A DNA stretch of 64,000 nt, from the NCBI GenBank assembly GCA_001304875.1, contig BBZO01000020.1:1-64000 (forward strand), read 5' to 3'. Below the pieces are notes generated by a model that was not told where the DNA came from, ran no database searches, and saw only the letters and a list, made by a program, of their open reading frames with translations. Shown in pieces: positions 19,320 to 27,700 of this stretch. The translations under genes were made by a program, and so were the position numbers. Position 1 is the first letter of the stretch, and every line of letters starts with the position of its first letter. The DNA is from Clostridia bacterium UC5.1-2E3. Lineage in GTDB: Bacteria; Bacillota; Clostridia; Lachnospirales; Lachnospiraceae.

Positions 19320-19895
19320 CTACTCCAGCGCGGACTCGACGTCGGCGGTGGTCACCAGCGCGTCCCTCTGCAGGTACTGGACCGCCTTCAGCGCATAGCG
19401 GTGAGCCTCCTCGCTGGAGCCGGCCACGGCGTCCGTCACCACGCGGATAAAATAGTCGTGCTGATGGGCGTCCACGGCGGTGTAGTGGATGCACACGTCG
19501 GTCAGCCCGCCGATCAGGTAGAGCGTGTCCACATGCAGCCCCTTCAGAAGAATCTCCAGATCCGTGCCGAAGAACGCGCTGTAGCGCCGTTTGGAGATGA
19601 GGTAATCGCCAGCCGCCGGATAGGTGAGCGCGGCGTAGTCTGTATCCGGGGAGGTCTCGATGCAGTGCACGCTCTCCGAGCCGTCCAGCTCACGGCCGAA
19701 ATCCACCATGTCCGGCCGGTGGACCTCCTTGATCTGTACGACGGGCAGCCCTTTCGCGCGGAACACGTCGATCACCCGTCTGGCATTGCGGATGCAGGCC
19801 CACTCCGGGGCGTCGAAATTATTCTCGTTCATATCTTTGAAATCCTCCTGCTGGATGTCGATGACCAGCAGAGCGCTTTTTTCCTCGATGTTCAT
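19320..19895 (-). CDS. Isochorismatase-like cysteine hydrolase
   Basis: Cytosolic cysteine hydrolase (nicotinamidase/isochorismatase superfamily), about 191 residues, intact. The triad is visible as Asp in LLVIDIQ, Lys in ISKRRYSAFFGTDL and Cys in LTDVCIHYTA. Substrate is unknown; members act on nicotinamide, isochorismate, biuret, ureas or similar amides. I choose the ATG at 19895 (NIEEKSALLVID) rather than the one 24 bases upstream, because aggaaagga lies directly before the former. The radical SAM gene follows at once, so the two form an operon preceded by a structured leader. Confidence 0.88.
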   Translation of the reverse strand: MNIEEKSALLVIDIQQEDFKDMNENNFDAPEWACIRNARRVIDVFRAKGLPVVQIKEVHRPDMVDFGRELDGSESVHCIETSPDTDYAALTYPAAGDYLISKRRYSAFFGTDLEILLKGLHVDTLYLIGGLTDVCIHYTAVDAHQHDYFIRVVTDAVAGSSEEAHRYALKAVQYLQRDALVTTADVESALE

Positions 19896-19929
19896 AAATC
19901 GGATTCCTTTCCTGTTCATATGCTAAAAA

Positions 19930-20087
19930 ATAGCGCCAGCGCCTCTGTCTTCAACGGCCTGACGACAGAAAGTCCGACGCCCGGTTTCCTGCCCGGCGGC
20001 GGGAAACCTTCGCGGCAGTCTCGCGGGAGACTTCGCCGGATATTCAGCAAGTGTTCATATTATACCACGCCCGCCCAGATAAATCCA
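19930..20087 (-). promoter_or_regulatory. Promoter and structured leader of the hydrolase operon
   Basis: On the minus strand a TATAAT -10 (20059-20064) is followed by about 150 bases of leader. The leader has two similar hairpins in tandem: AGTCTC/GAGACT (20017-20032) and GGTTTCC/GGAAACC (19983-20008). Each is preceded by GCGAAG and contains CCCGC. Near its end is GGCGC-TG-GCGC followed by TATTTTTT, a weak terminator-like element shortly before the start codon. The -35 (TGGATT) is poor. This arrangement resembles a riboswitch or attenuator, but it matches no class I recognise. Confidence 0.4.
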
Positions 20088-20117
20088 CCGGATTCACTGA
20101 AAAACGGAAATGCCCGC

Positions 20118-20146
20118 TTGAGCCCTCCTGCCCTTTATGCTATAAT
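20118..20146 (+). promoter_or_regulatory. galK promoter
   Basis: TTGAGC (20118-20123), 17-base spacer, perfect TATAAT (20141-20146), 60 bases before the galactokinase start. Confidence 0.75.
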
Positions 20147-20205
20147 ATGAGCACTTAGTGAGGTATACTGTAATTTAAAATAAGGGGTTCAAGGGAGGAA
20201 AAGAG

Positions 20206-21494
20206 ATGACGGTCAACGAGACATACGAGATACTGAAATCCGACAAGGCCCGCGCGCTGATGGAGAAGCTCTACGGCGCGGCGGCTAAGGAGAATAAAGC
20301 CCGCTACGAGGCAGTGGTGAAGGGACTGACCGAAGCCTACGGCGACGGCGATGTGGTGCTTTTCAGCTCTCCGGGAAGAACGGAGATCAGCGGAAACCAC
20401 ACGGACCACAACCACGGAAAGATCCTGGCGGGGAGCATTAACCTGGACTGCGTGGCGGCGGCCAGAAGGACGGACACCGGCGTCATCCGCATCATCAGCG
20501 AGACGTTTAACCAGGACTTCCAGTTTTCTGTGGACGATTTAAAGCCCAGCGCCAGCATGGCGGGCACGGTGGATCTGACCAAGGGCCTGATCGCCGGCTT
20601 TAAGGAGAAGGGCTACTGCGTGGGAGGCTTCGACGCTACATCACCAGCAACGTCATCAGCGCGGCGGGCGTCAGCTCCTCCGCGGCCTACGAGATGCTCA
20701 TCTGTTCCATGGTGAACTATCTCTACAACGACGGCGCTATCGACGTGGTGACCTACGCCCACATCGGAAAGTACGCGGAGAATGTGTACTGGAACAAGGC
20801 GTCCGGCCTGCTGGACCAGATGGCCTGCGCGGTCGGCGGCCTCATCACCATCGATTTTAAGAATCCGGCGGCTCCGGCGGTGGAGCAGGTGGACTTCGAC
20901 TTCGGCGCGCAGAATCACAGCCTCATCATCGTGAACACGGGAAAAGGACATGCGGATCTGAGCGAGGACTATTCCTCGATTCCGCTGGAGATGCGCAAGG
21001 TGGCCGGCTGTTTCGGCAAGGAGGTCTGCGCTGAGATCACGGAGGAGGAGCTCATAGAGAATCTGGCGGCGGTCCGCCAGCAGGCGGGCGACCGTTCCGT
21101 GATGCGCGCGCTTCATTTCTTCGAGGAGAACAAGAGAGTGGAGTCCATGGTGGCTGCCCTCCGAGCGGGAGATTTCGACACATTCCTCAAGGGAATCACC
21201 GCCTCCGGCAATTCCTCCTGGAAATGGCTTCAGAACTGCTACACCACAGCCGATGTGCAGGAGCAGGGCATCAGCGTGGCCCTGGCGCTCACCGAGCTGT
21301 TCATCGGGACGAAGGGCAGAGGCGCCTGCCGCGTGCACGGCGGCGGATTTGCCGGCGTCATCATGGCCATGCTCCCCAACGATCTGGTGGATGAGTATAT
21401 TGCATACATAGAAAAGGCCATCGGAGCGGGCAATGCGTACCGCATGAGCATCCGTCCCTATGGCGCGGTCTGTGTGAATGAGCTTTTGAAGTAA
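20206..21494 (+). CDS. galK: Galactokinase family protein (GHMP kinase)
   Basis: Phosphorylates galactose to galactose-1-phosphate, first step of the Leloir pathway. The substrate signature GRTEISGNHTDHNHG, the GHMP ATP-binding motif GVSSSAAYEM and the C-terminal GRGACRVHGGGFAG are all present; length about 429 residues. One G lost near 20632 (gacgctac) breaks the frame. ATG 20206 has ggaggaaaag upstream. No galT or galE lies alongside, so galactose genes must be dispersed. The end is three bases from the convergent GntR gene. Confidence 0.9.
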
Positions 21495-21497
21495 GCA

Positions 21498-22208
21498 TCA
21501 GTCTTCGGAAAAATACTGCGGTGCGGCCTTCATCACCTTGGAGAAAAATGACTTAAAGTAGGACAGATGATCCCCGTAAAAGCTCTCTAAGTCGAAGGAG
21601 GCCATGCCGCCCAGCAGAAGATATTCGTAGAGCTGCCGGTGCTGTTTGTGGATGTGCTTTAAATCCTGGACTTCGTAGACGGAGCCCTGGTAGCGTATCC
21701 TGTCATAGTGGGAGCAGACATTTTTCATGGCTGTCCAGAGCAGAGGCTTCTGTGCCGTCTGATAGGCGAGATAGTGGAGATGGTCGTCCAGATGGATGAA
21801 CTGATCGATGCTGATTCCCTTATCGGAGTACAGGAGATCCTCGGTCTCCTGGATGGTCTTTTTCATTTCTTTTAAAAATTCCACCGGCGCGCTTCCGGCG
21901 ATCTGCCGGTAGATGGCGGGCTCGACGGTGGAGCGCAGGAATACCCCCTCGCGGATGTGCTTCAGGCTTATGAGGGATACATAGGAACCGCTCTGGGGAA
22001 CGATATCCACCAGATACTCGGATTTCAGCATGGTCAGCGCCTCGTGGACCGGGGTGCGGCTGACGCTTAACTGCTCACAGATCTCGGCTTCGCTTAAGGC
22101 TTCGCCCGGCTCCAGCCCGAATGTCATGATATTGTAGCGCAGAACCCGGTAGGCGTACTCCCTGTTGTTTTCCTTCGGCTGCCGGCCGATAATCGTGAGT
22201 GTATTCAT
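21498..22208 (-). CDS. FCD-domain GntR transcriptional regulator
   Basis: GntR-family regulator of the FadR/VanR (FCD) subgroup, 236 residues, intact. The N-terminal winged helix-turn-helix (residues about 15-80) contains EAEICEQLSVSRTPVHEAL; the helical C-terminal ligand domain has LDDHLHYLAY and HKQHRQLYEYLL metal-site-like histidines. It follows uxuA on the same strand, with a terminator between them, so it is likely a hexuronate-responsive regulator of uxuA/uxuB reached by read-through or its own promoter. The effector is inference from context. Confidence 0.9.
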   Translation of the reverse strand: MNTLTIIGRQPKENNREYAYRVLRYNIMTFGLEPGEALSEAEICEQLSVSRTPVHEALTMLKSEYLVDIVPQSGSYVSLISLKHIREGVFLRSTVEPAIYRQIAGSAPVEFLKEMKKTIQETEDLLYSDKGISIDQFIHLDDHLHYLAYQTAQKPLLWTAMKNVCSHYDRIRYQGSVYEVQDLKHIHKQHRQLYEYLLLGGMASFDLESFYGDHLSYFKSFFSKVMKAAPQYFSED

Positions 22209-22236
22209 GCACAGTTCCTCCTGTCGGTCTGATGTT

Positions 22237-22274
22237 AGAAAAAATACCTGGCGCCGTTGTGAAGCGCCAGGTAT
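22237..22274 (-). terminator. Terminator after uxuA
   Basis: Perfect 11-bp stem ATACCTGGCGC / GCGCCAGGTAT with a nine-base loop, followed on the minus strand by a run of T. It separates uxuA from the GntR regulator gene. Confidence 0.9.
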
Positions 22275-22286
22275 GAAACGTCGGTC

Positions 22287-23375
22287 TTACTTTTTCTCTG
22301 CGTCCAGCTTGTCCAGCATATCCCAGATGCCCAGGATATACATGATACCCAGTGCGCGGTCGTAAAGGCCATAACCCGGGCGCACATTGCCGGCCTTCTC
22401 ACCCCAGAGGTGACGTCCATGGTCGGGACGGATGTAGCCCTCGAAACCGCCGTCGTGATAAGCCTTGACGATATCCAGGATACCGGTGTCGCCGTCGCAG
22501 TCACGGTGGGAGGTCTCGGAGAAGTCTCCGTTCTCAAAGTGCTTTACGTTGCGGATGTGTGCAAACGCGATGCGGTCGCAGTGCTTGCGTACGATCTCAG
22601 CCACGTTGTTGTTCGGATTCGCGTTCAGACTGCCGGAGCATAAGGACAGGCAGTTGTACGGATCGTCAACCATGGAGAGGAAGCGGTCAACGCTCTCTGC
22701 GTCCACGATCAGACGGGGAAGTCCGAAGATATCCCACGGCGGATCATCCGGATGAATGGCCATCTTGATGTCGCACTCGTGACATACAGGCATCAGCTTC
22801 TCAAGGAAATACTTGAGGTTCTCCCACAGTACCTCCTTTGTCACAGGCTTGTAAGCCTCGAAGAGCTCGTCTAAGCGGGCCATACGCTCCGGCTCCCAGC
22901 CGGGGAAGGTCATGCCATTCAGATTCTTTAAGATGTAATCCGCCATCTCCTTCGGATCGTCCTGAATCATCGCTTTCTCATAGTAGAGAGCGGAGGAGCC
23001 GTCCGGAAGCGGGTGGAACAGATCGGTTCTGGTCCAGTCGAATACGGGCATAAAGTTGTAGCAGATTACCTTTACGCCGAACTCGCTTAAATTGCGGATG
23101 GTCTGAATGTAGTTCTCGATGTACTTGTCGCGGGTCGGAAGGCCGATCTTGATGTCGTCGTGAACGTTCACGGACTCCACCACGTCCATGTTGAAGCCGT
23201 AAGGCTCAAGCTGCGCCTTCACCTCGGCGATCTCGTCTTTCTCCCAGATTTCGCCGGGCTGCTTGTGATGAAGCGCCCACACGATGCTGGTCACGCCGGG
23301 GATCTGCTTAATGTCGGACAGGGAAATCTTGTCGTTGCCCTCGCCATACCAGCGAAAACCCATTTGCATACCCAT
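22287..23375 (-). CDS. uxuA: Mannonate dehydratase
   Basis: Dehydrates D-mannonate to 2-keto-3-deoxygluconate in glucuronate catabolism, acting after fructuronate reductase. The 362-residue intact protein shows MGFRWYGEGND, WALHHKQPGEIW, AIHPDDPPW, LCSGSLNANPNN, HIRNVKH and RPDHGRHLWGE; the Cys, His and Asp of these motifs form the Mn site. I place the start at the ATG complementary to 23373-23375, nine bases after aaggag; an upstream ATG lies too close to that site. It is divergent from uxuB across a 250-base regulatory gap. Confidence 0.96.
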   Translation of the reverse strand: MGMQMGFRWYGEGNDKISLSDIKQIPGVTSIVWALHHKQPGEIWEKDEIAEVKAQLEPYGFNMDVVESVNVHDDIKIGLPTRDKYIENYIQTIRNLSEFGVKVICYNFMPVFDWTRTDLFHPLPDGSSALYYEKAMIQDDPKEMADYILKNLNGMTFPGWEPERMARLDELFEAYKPVTKEVLWENLKYFLEKLMPVCHECDIKMAIHPDDPPWDIFGLPRLIVDAESVDRFLSMVDDPYNCLSLCSGSLNANPNNNVAEIVRKHCDRIAFAHIRNVKHFENGDFSETSHRDCDGDTGILDIVKAYHDGGFEGYIRPDHGRHLWGEKAGNVRPGYGLYDRALGIMYILGIWDMLDKLDAEKK

Positions 23376-23420
23376 AGGTGTCATTCTCCTTTCATATTTT
23401 TGTAATCTAATATATTACTA

Positions 23421-23438
23421 TGTGACTAACATATCACA
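23421..23438. promoter_or_regulatory. Inverted repeat between uxuA and uxuB
   Basis: TGTGA (23421-23425), eight bases, TCACA (23434-23438). It lies in the AT-rich divergent promoter region and could be an operator for the neighbouring GntR proteins, or a Crp-like site with unusual spacing. Confidence 0.35.
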
Positions 23439-23547
23439 AGTGGAGGGAAAATACAAGCGAAAGTTCGGGAAAAGCGCAGAATCGTTGTCATTATGCATAA
23501 AAATGAAAAATTTAATAAAATAAGAAGTATTTTTTATATAAAATACA

Positions 23548-23576
23548 TTGACATATCAGTGGCGGAATGCTATCGT
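23548..23576 (+). promoter_or_regulatory. uxuB promoter
   Basis: TTGACA (23548-23553), 17-base spacer, TATCGT (23571-23576), 46 bases before the uxuB start. Confidence 0.75.
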
Positions 23577-23622
23577 ATTTCATAGATAAACTAATATTTC
23601 AGAAAGGGATGGGGTTTCAGAG

Positions 23623-25236
23623 ATGAAATTAAATCGCAAGGAACTGGAAAACAGAGCGGCATGGGAGGCCGCAGGATTTGCTTTACCGCAGTTTGACATC
23701 GACGCGGTGACAAAGCAGACGAAGGAGCATCCGAAGTGGATCCACATGGGAGCCGGCAATATTTTCCGCGCGTTCACGGCCAACGTTCAGCAGAACATCT
23801 TAAATGCAGGCAAGAGCGACACCGGAATTATCGCGGCCGAGGGCTTCGACTACGAGATCATCGAGAAGATGTATAAGCCCCACGACAACTTAGGCGTGGT
23901 GGTTACCCTGAAGGCGGACGGCAGCATCGACAAGACCGTGGTGGCCAGCATCGTGGAGTCTCTGGCGTTAAATCCCGACTCCGACGCGGAGTGGACCCGC
24001 TTAAAAGAGATCTTTACGAGCCCGGATCTCCAGATGGTCAGCTTCACCATCACCGAGAAGGGTTACAACTTATTCGACGCCGCAGGCAACTACTATGCCA
24101 ACGTGCAGGCCGATTTCGAGGCCGGCCCGGAGAAGCCCGGCAGCTACATCGGCAAGGTGGCGTCCTTACTCTACACCAGATACCAGGCCGGCAAGATTCC
24201 GGTGGCCATGGTCAGCATGGACAACTGCTCCCACAACGGAGACAAGCTGTTCGGTGCGGTTGAGGCCTACGCAAAGCACTGGACCGAGAACGGAAAGGCA
24301 GACAAGGGCTTCTACGACTACATCTGCAATCCGGAGACCGTCTCCTTCCCGTGGAGCATGATCGACAAGATCACTCCCAGACCCGACGCTACTGTGAAGC
24401 AGATGCTTGAGGACAGCGGCTTCGAGGATGTGGAGACTGTGATCACCTCCAAGAACACCTACGTGGCTACCTTCGTGAACGCAGAGGAGCCCCAGTATCT
24501 CGTCATCGAGGACAAGTTCCCCAACGGACGTCCGAACCTGGACGAGGGCGGCATCATCTACACCGACCGCGAGACCGTGGACAAGGTGGAGAAGATGAAG
24601 GTCTGCACCTGCTTAAACCCGCTGCACACCGCTCTGGCCGTGTACGGCTGCCTGCTGGACTACACCCTTATTTATAAGGAGATGCAGGATCCGCAGTTAA
24701 AGAGACTGGTGGAGATCATCGGCTACGAGGAGGGACTTCCGGTTGTGGTTGATCCCGGTATCATCCGTCCGAAGGATTTCATCGACGAGGTTTTACAGAA
24801 GCGCGTGACCAACCCGTTCATGCCCGACGCTCCGCAGCGTATAGCCACCGACACCTCCCAGAAGCTGGGCATCCGTTTCGGCGAGACCATCAAGGCATAC
24901 GTGGCGAGACCGGATCTGGACGTGAAGGATTTAAAGCTCATTCCGCTGGTACTGGCCGGCTGGTGCCGTTACCTTATGGGCGTGGACGACAGGGGAGAGG
25001 CCATGGAGTTAAGCTCCGATCCGCTGCTTGAGGTGGTTCGCCCCTACCTGGCAAATGTAAAGCTGGGCGAGGTGAGAGACTTCCACGAGGACTTACAGCC
25101 GATCCTCTCCAACGACAAGATCTTCGCAGTGAACCTCTACGAGGTAGGTCTCGGCGAGACCGTGGAGAACTACTTCAAGGAGCTGGTGGCAGGCCCTGGC
25201 GCTGTGCGCGCAACGCTTGAGAAGTACGTGAAGTAA
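23623..25236 (+). CDS. uxuB: Fructuronate reductase / mannitol dehydrogenase family
   Basis: NAD-dependent polyol dehydrogenase family; in this context it reduces D-fructuronate to D-mannonate, the substrate of the adjacent UxuA. The intact 537-residue protein has the N-terminal nucleotide-binding region HMGAGNIFRAFTANVQ and the family segments VSMDNCSHNGDKL, TPRPDATVK and KVCTCLNPLHTALAVYG. ATG 23623 follows agaaaggg. It is divergent from uxuA. An alternative substrate such as tagaturonate cannot be excluded, but the uxuA partner favours fructuronate. Confidence 0.93.
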   Translation: MKLNRKELENRAAWEAAGFALPQFDIDAVTKQTKEHPKWIHMGAGNIFRAFTANVQQNILNAGKSDTGIIAAEGFDYEIIEKMYKPHDNLGVVVTLKADGSIDKTVVASIVESLALNPDSDAEWTRLKEIFTSPDLQMVSFTITEKGYNLFDAAGNYYANVQADFEAGPEKPGSYIGKVASLLYTRYQAGKIPVAMVSMDNCSHNGDKLFGAVEAYAKHWTENGKADKGFYDYICNPETVSFPWSMIDKITPRPDATVKQMLEDSGFEDVETVITSKNTYVATFVNAEEPQYLVIEDKFPNGRPNLDEGGIIYTDRETVDKVEKMKVCTCLNPLHTALAVYGCLLDYTLIYKEMQDPQLKRLVEIIGYEEGLPVVVDPGIIRPKDFIDEVLQKRVTNPFMPDAPQRIATDTSQKLGIRFGETIKAYVARPDLDVKDLKLIPLVLAGWCRYLMGVDDRGEAMELSSDPLLEVVRPYLANVKLGEVRDFHEDLQPILSNDKIFAVNLYEVGLGETVENYFKELVAGPGAVRATLEKYVK

Positions 25237-25280
25237 TCAGATAGAATCATAAAGCCATCCGGCTGGACTTGATGAATCGG

Positions 25281-25332
25281 GCCCTCCCGTTTATAATGGT
25301 CGTAGACGACCTTGTAGACGGGAGGGCTTTTT
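25281..25332 (+). terminator. Double hairpin: terminator of uxuB that also holds the next gene's ribosome site
   Basis: Outer stem GCCCTCCCGT (25281-25290) / ACGGGAGGGC (25318-25327), with an inner stem GGTCGT/ACGACC, then TTTTT. It reads as a strong rho-independent terminator. However, the only Shine-Dalgarno for the following gene, GGGAGGG at 25320-25326, is its 3' arm, and the ATG at 25335 is three bases after the T run. Confidence 0.88.
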
Positions 25333-25334
25333 GT

Positions 25335-26018
25335 ATGGAAAATCAGACGCTTGGCCAGAAGGCGGTCGAGGAGATCATAGAGCTGATCAAAGAGAAAAAT
25401 TATGCGCCGGGGGATAAGCTCCCCACGGAGAAGGAACTGTCAGAGCTTTTGGGCGTCAGCCGGAACATGGTGCGGGAGGCCCTCAGGGTGCTGGTGAGCC
25501 GCAACCTGGTGACCATCCGGCAGGGGGCGGGCACCTTTCTCTCGGACAAGGCCGGGGTGGTGGACGACCCCTTCGGCTTCAGCTTCGTGGAGGACAAGGA
25601 GAAGCTGACCGCCGACCTGTTGCAGATCCGCGCCATCCTGGAGCCGGACATCGCGGCCCTGGCGGCGGAGAACGCCACCGACAGCGAGATCGGGGAGCTC
25701 TGCGAGGTGCTTTTAAGGCTGGAGGAGAGGATGATGAGGCGGGAGAACTACGCGGAGCTGGACACGGAATTTCACACGAAGATTGCCGACTGCACTCATA
25801 ATATGGTGATGTCCAATCTGATTCCGGTGATCGCCGGCGGCGTCCGGGTGTTCGCCCACAACGTGGGGAGCGTGGAGTTTGAGCAGACGCTCAAATCCCA
25901 CCGGGCTATATTTGAGGCCATAAAAGGGCGGCGTCCCGTGGAGGCCAGCCGGGCCATGCTCTATCACATTCTGTATAACAACAACCGGTATCTGGAGGAT
26001 CTGGAAAAGAGGGAGTAA
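25335..26018 (+). CDS. FCD-domain GntR transcriptional regulator
   Basis: FadR-type GntR regulator, about 227 residues, intact. The DNA-binding domain has KLPTEKELSELLGVSRNMVREALRV split over two helices and RQGAGTFL in the wing; the FCD ligand domain has DLLQIRAILEPDIAALAA and FHTKIADCTHN. ATG 25335 is preferred over upstream codons because the ribosome site GGGAGGG lies eight bases before it. That site is buried in the uxuB terminator hairpin, so synthesis should depend on transcripts starting inside or on melting of the stem. Likely target: uxuB and/or the FAD-enzyme operon downstream. Confidence 0.9.
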   Translation: MENQTLGQKAVEEIIELIKEKNYAPGDKLPTEKELSELLGVSRNMVREALRVLVSRNLVTIRQGAGTFLSDKAGVVDDPFGFSFVEDKEKLTADLLQIRAILEPDIAALAAENATDSEIGELCEVLLRLEERMMRRENYAELDTEFHTKIADCTHNMVMSNLIPVIAGGVRVFAHNVGSVEFEQTLKSHRAIFEAIKGRRPVEASRAMLYHILYNNNRYLEDLEKRE

Positions 26019-26045
26019 TTCATCCAATGAATTACTCCCTCTTTT
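26007..26045 (+). terminator. Terminator overlapping the GntR stop codon
   Basis: Long perfect stem of AGAGGGAGTAATTCAT and its complement around a short loop, followed by TTTT. The stop codon of the regulator lies inside the 5' arm. Confidence 0.92.
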
Positions 26046-26128
26046 GCTCGGCGGCCCGTGAGCGGGAGGAAACGGCGGACGTTCTGACAGACTGCGGTAA
26101 AATTCGTAAATTTCTGATAAAAATACTC

Positions 26129-26157
26129 TTGCTTATGGCAGAGGAACGTGCTATAAT
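26129..26157 (+). promoter_or_regulatory. Promoter of the FAD oxidoreductase operon
   Basis: TTGCTT (26129-26134), 17-base spacer, perfect TATAAT (26152-26157), leaving an 80-base leader before the start codon. Confidence 0.75.
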
Positions 26158-26236
26158 CAGAATATATTTGTTGGATGAATTTCGAGAACTGCCGCGAGGC
26201 GGATCCCGGAGAGACGATTGTTTACGAGGTGACAGG

Positions 26237-27697
26237 ATGAACAAAGTGTATGATGTGCTGATTATCGGCGGCGGCGTTGTGGGCAGCGCCATCGCCAGGG
26301 AGATGGCCAGGAACAAGCTGTCCATCGGTGTGCTGGAGAAGAACCTGGACGTCTGTTATGAGACCAGCGGCAGAAATTCCGGCGTGGTTCACGGCGGTTT
26401 CGCTTACGACCCGGGTACCTTAAAGGCGGCCTGCTGCGTGGAGGGAAATATAGGATTTGACCAGCTGGCCGGGGAGCTGGACATCCCGTTTTCCCGCTGC
26501 GGAAAGGTGCTGGTGGGAAACACGGAGGAGGATATGGCCACGCTCAAGAGGACCATCGAGCAGGGCAGGGTGAACGGCGCCAGGGATCTGCGTCTCATCG
26601 ACAAGGAGGAGCTGCACCGCCTGGTGCCGGCCGTGGTGGGAGAGTTTGCCATGTTTTCTCCCAACAGCGGCATCGTGGATCCCTTCAAGTACACCATTGC
26701 GCTGGCGGAGAACGCGGTGCAGAACGGCGTGGAGTATTTCTTCGACCACGAGGTGACGGACATCCATTACAACGACGAGGAGATCTATGAGATCACCACG
26801 ACCCACGGCGTGTTTAAGACCCGCTGGGTGGTGAACAGCGCAGGGCTGGGGTGCGGGAAGATTTCCGAGATGCTGGGGATCAGGGGCTACCGCGTGATCG
26901 GCTCCAAGGGCGACTACATCATTCTGGATAAGCGGACAGGCCCGCTTCTCCCGATGCCGGTGTACCCGGTTCCCAGCAACACCTACATGGGTATCCACGT
27001 GACTAACACCACCGACGGGAACGTCATCGTCGGCCCCAACGCGGAGCTGGTCACCGACTTCACCTACTACGGCGTGCCCCAGGAGAACATGGACTATCTG
27101 GCGGAGAGCGCCTCCGAGCTGTGGCCCTGCATTAAGAAGGGCGACTATATCCGCAATTACTCCGGCATCCTGCCGAAGTGGGTGGATGAAAACGGCGTAA
27201 TCCAGGATTTTAAGATCGAGATGCGGGAGGATCTGGCGCCCCACGCCATCAACCTGGTGGGCATCGAATCACCGGGCCTCACCGGCGCGGTGCCCATCGC
27301 GCGGCGCGTGGTGCGCATGATGGCCGAGCAGGAGGAGCTTACGCCCAACCCGGACTTCAATCCCAGGAGAAAGGGCATCGCCCGCTTCGCCGAGGCGTCC
27401 GAGGAGGAGCAGAAGCGGCTCATCGAGGAGAATCCGGACTACGGCGAGCTGATCTGCCGCTGTGAGAAGGTGACGAAGGCGGAGATTCTGCAGGCGATCC
27501 ACAATCCCCTCGGCGTGCACACGCTGGTGGGCATCAAGTACAGGACCAGGGCCATGATGGGGCGCTGCCAGGGCGGGTACTGTCAGATGCGCGTGGCGGA
27601 GATGATCGAGAAGGAGCTTGGCATTCCGAAGACAGAGCTTCAGTACGCGAGAAAAGGGTCGTACCTGTTCACAGGCGACGTCCGGGAGGAGGTATAA
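26237..27697 (+). CDS. GlpA-like FAD-dependent oxidoreductase with BFD iron-sulfur domain
   Basis: FAD enzyme of the glycerol-3-phosphate dehydrogenase / L-2-hydroxyglutarate oxidase group, 486 residues, intact. The dinucleotide fold is DVLIIGGGVVGSAIA at the N-terminus and the DAO domain runs to about 380. The C-terminal BFD-like [2Fe-2S] domain carries CRCEKVT and GRCQGGYC. ATG 26237 follows gaggtgacagg; an open frame reaches further upstream but crosses the promoter. Together with the next two genes this makes the common clostridial GlpA-like/oxidoreductase/DUF1667 trio. Glycerol-3-phosphate is the usual guess; the hexuronate genes next door make another hydroxyacid possible. Confidence 0.88.
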   Translation: MNKVYDVLIIGGGVVGSAIAREMARNKLSIGVLEKNLDVCYETSGRNSGVVHGGFAYDPGTLKAACCVEGNIGFDQLAGELDIPFSRCGKVLVGNTEEDMATLKRTIEQGRVNGARDLRLIDKEELHRLVPAVVGEFAMFSPNSGIVDPFKYTIALAENAVQNGVEYFFDHEVTDIHYNDEEIYEITTTHGVFKTRWVVNSAGLGCGKISEMLGIRGYRVIGSKGDYIILDKRTGPLLPMPVYPVPSNTYMGIHVTNTTDGNVIVGPNAELVTDFTYYGVPQENMDYLAESASELWPCIKKGDYIRNYSGILPKWVDENGVIQDFKIEMREDLAPHAINLVGIESPGLTGAVPIARRVVRMMAEQEELTPNPDFNPRRKGIARFAEASEEEQKRLIEENPDYGELICRCEKVTKAEILQAIHNPLGVHTLVGIKYRTRAMMGRCQGGYCQMRVAEMIEKELGIPKTELQYARKGSYLFTGDVREEV

Positions 27698-27700
27698 GCG

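Noticed and set aside
19983-20032. Guanidine-II (mini-ykkC) riboswitch
   Set aside because: Two tandem hairpins suggested it, but the loops lack the conserved ACGR sequence and the stems do not fit the class.
18747-20150. Long open frame of 467 codons on the plus strand
   Set aside because: It lies antisense to the radical SAM and isochorismatase genes, whose motifs are clear on the other strand, and its own translation is low-complexity without any family resemblance.
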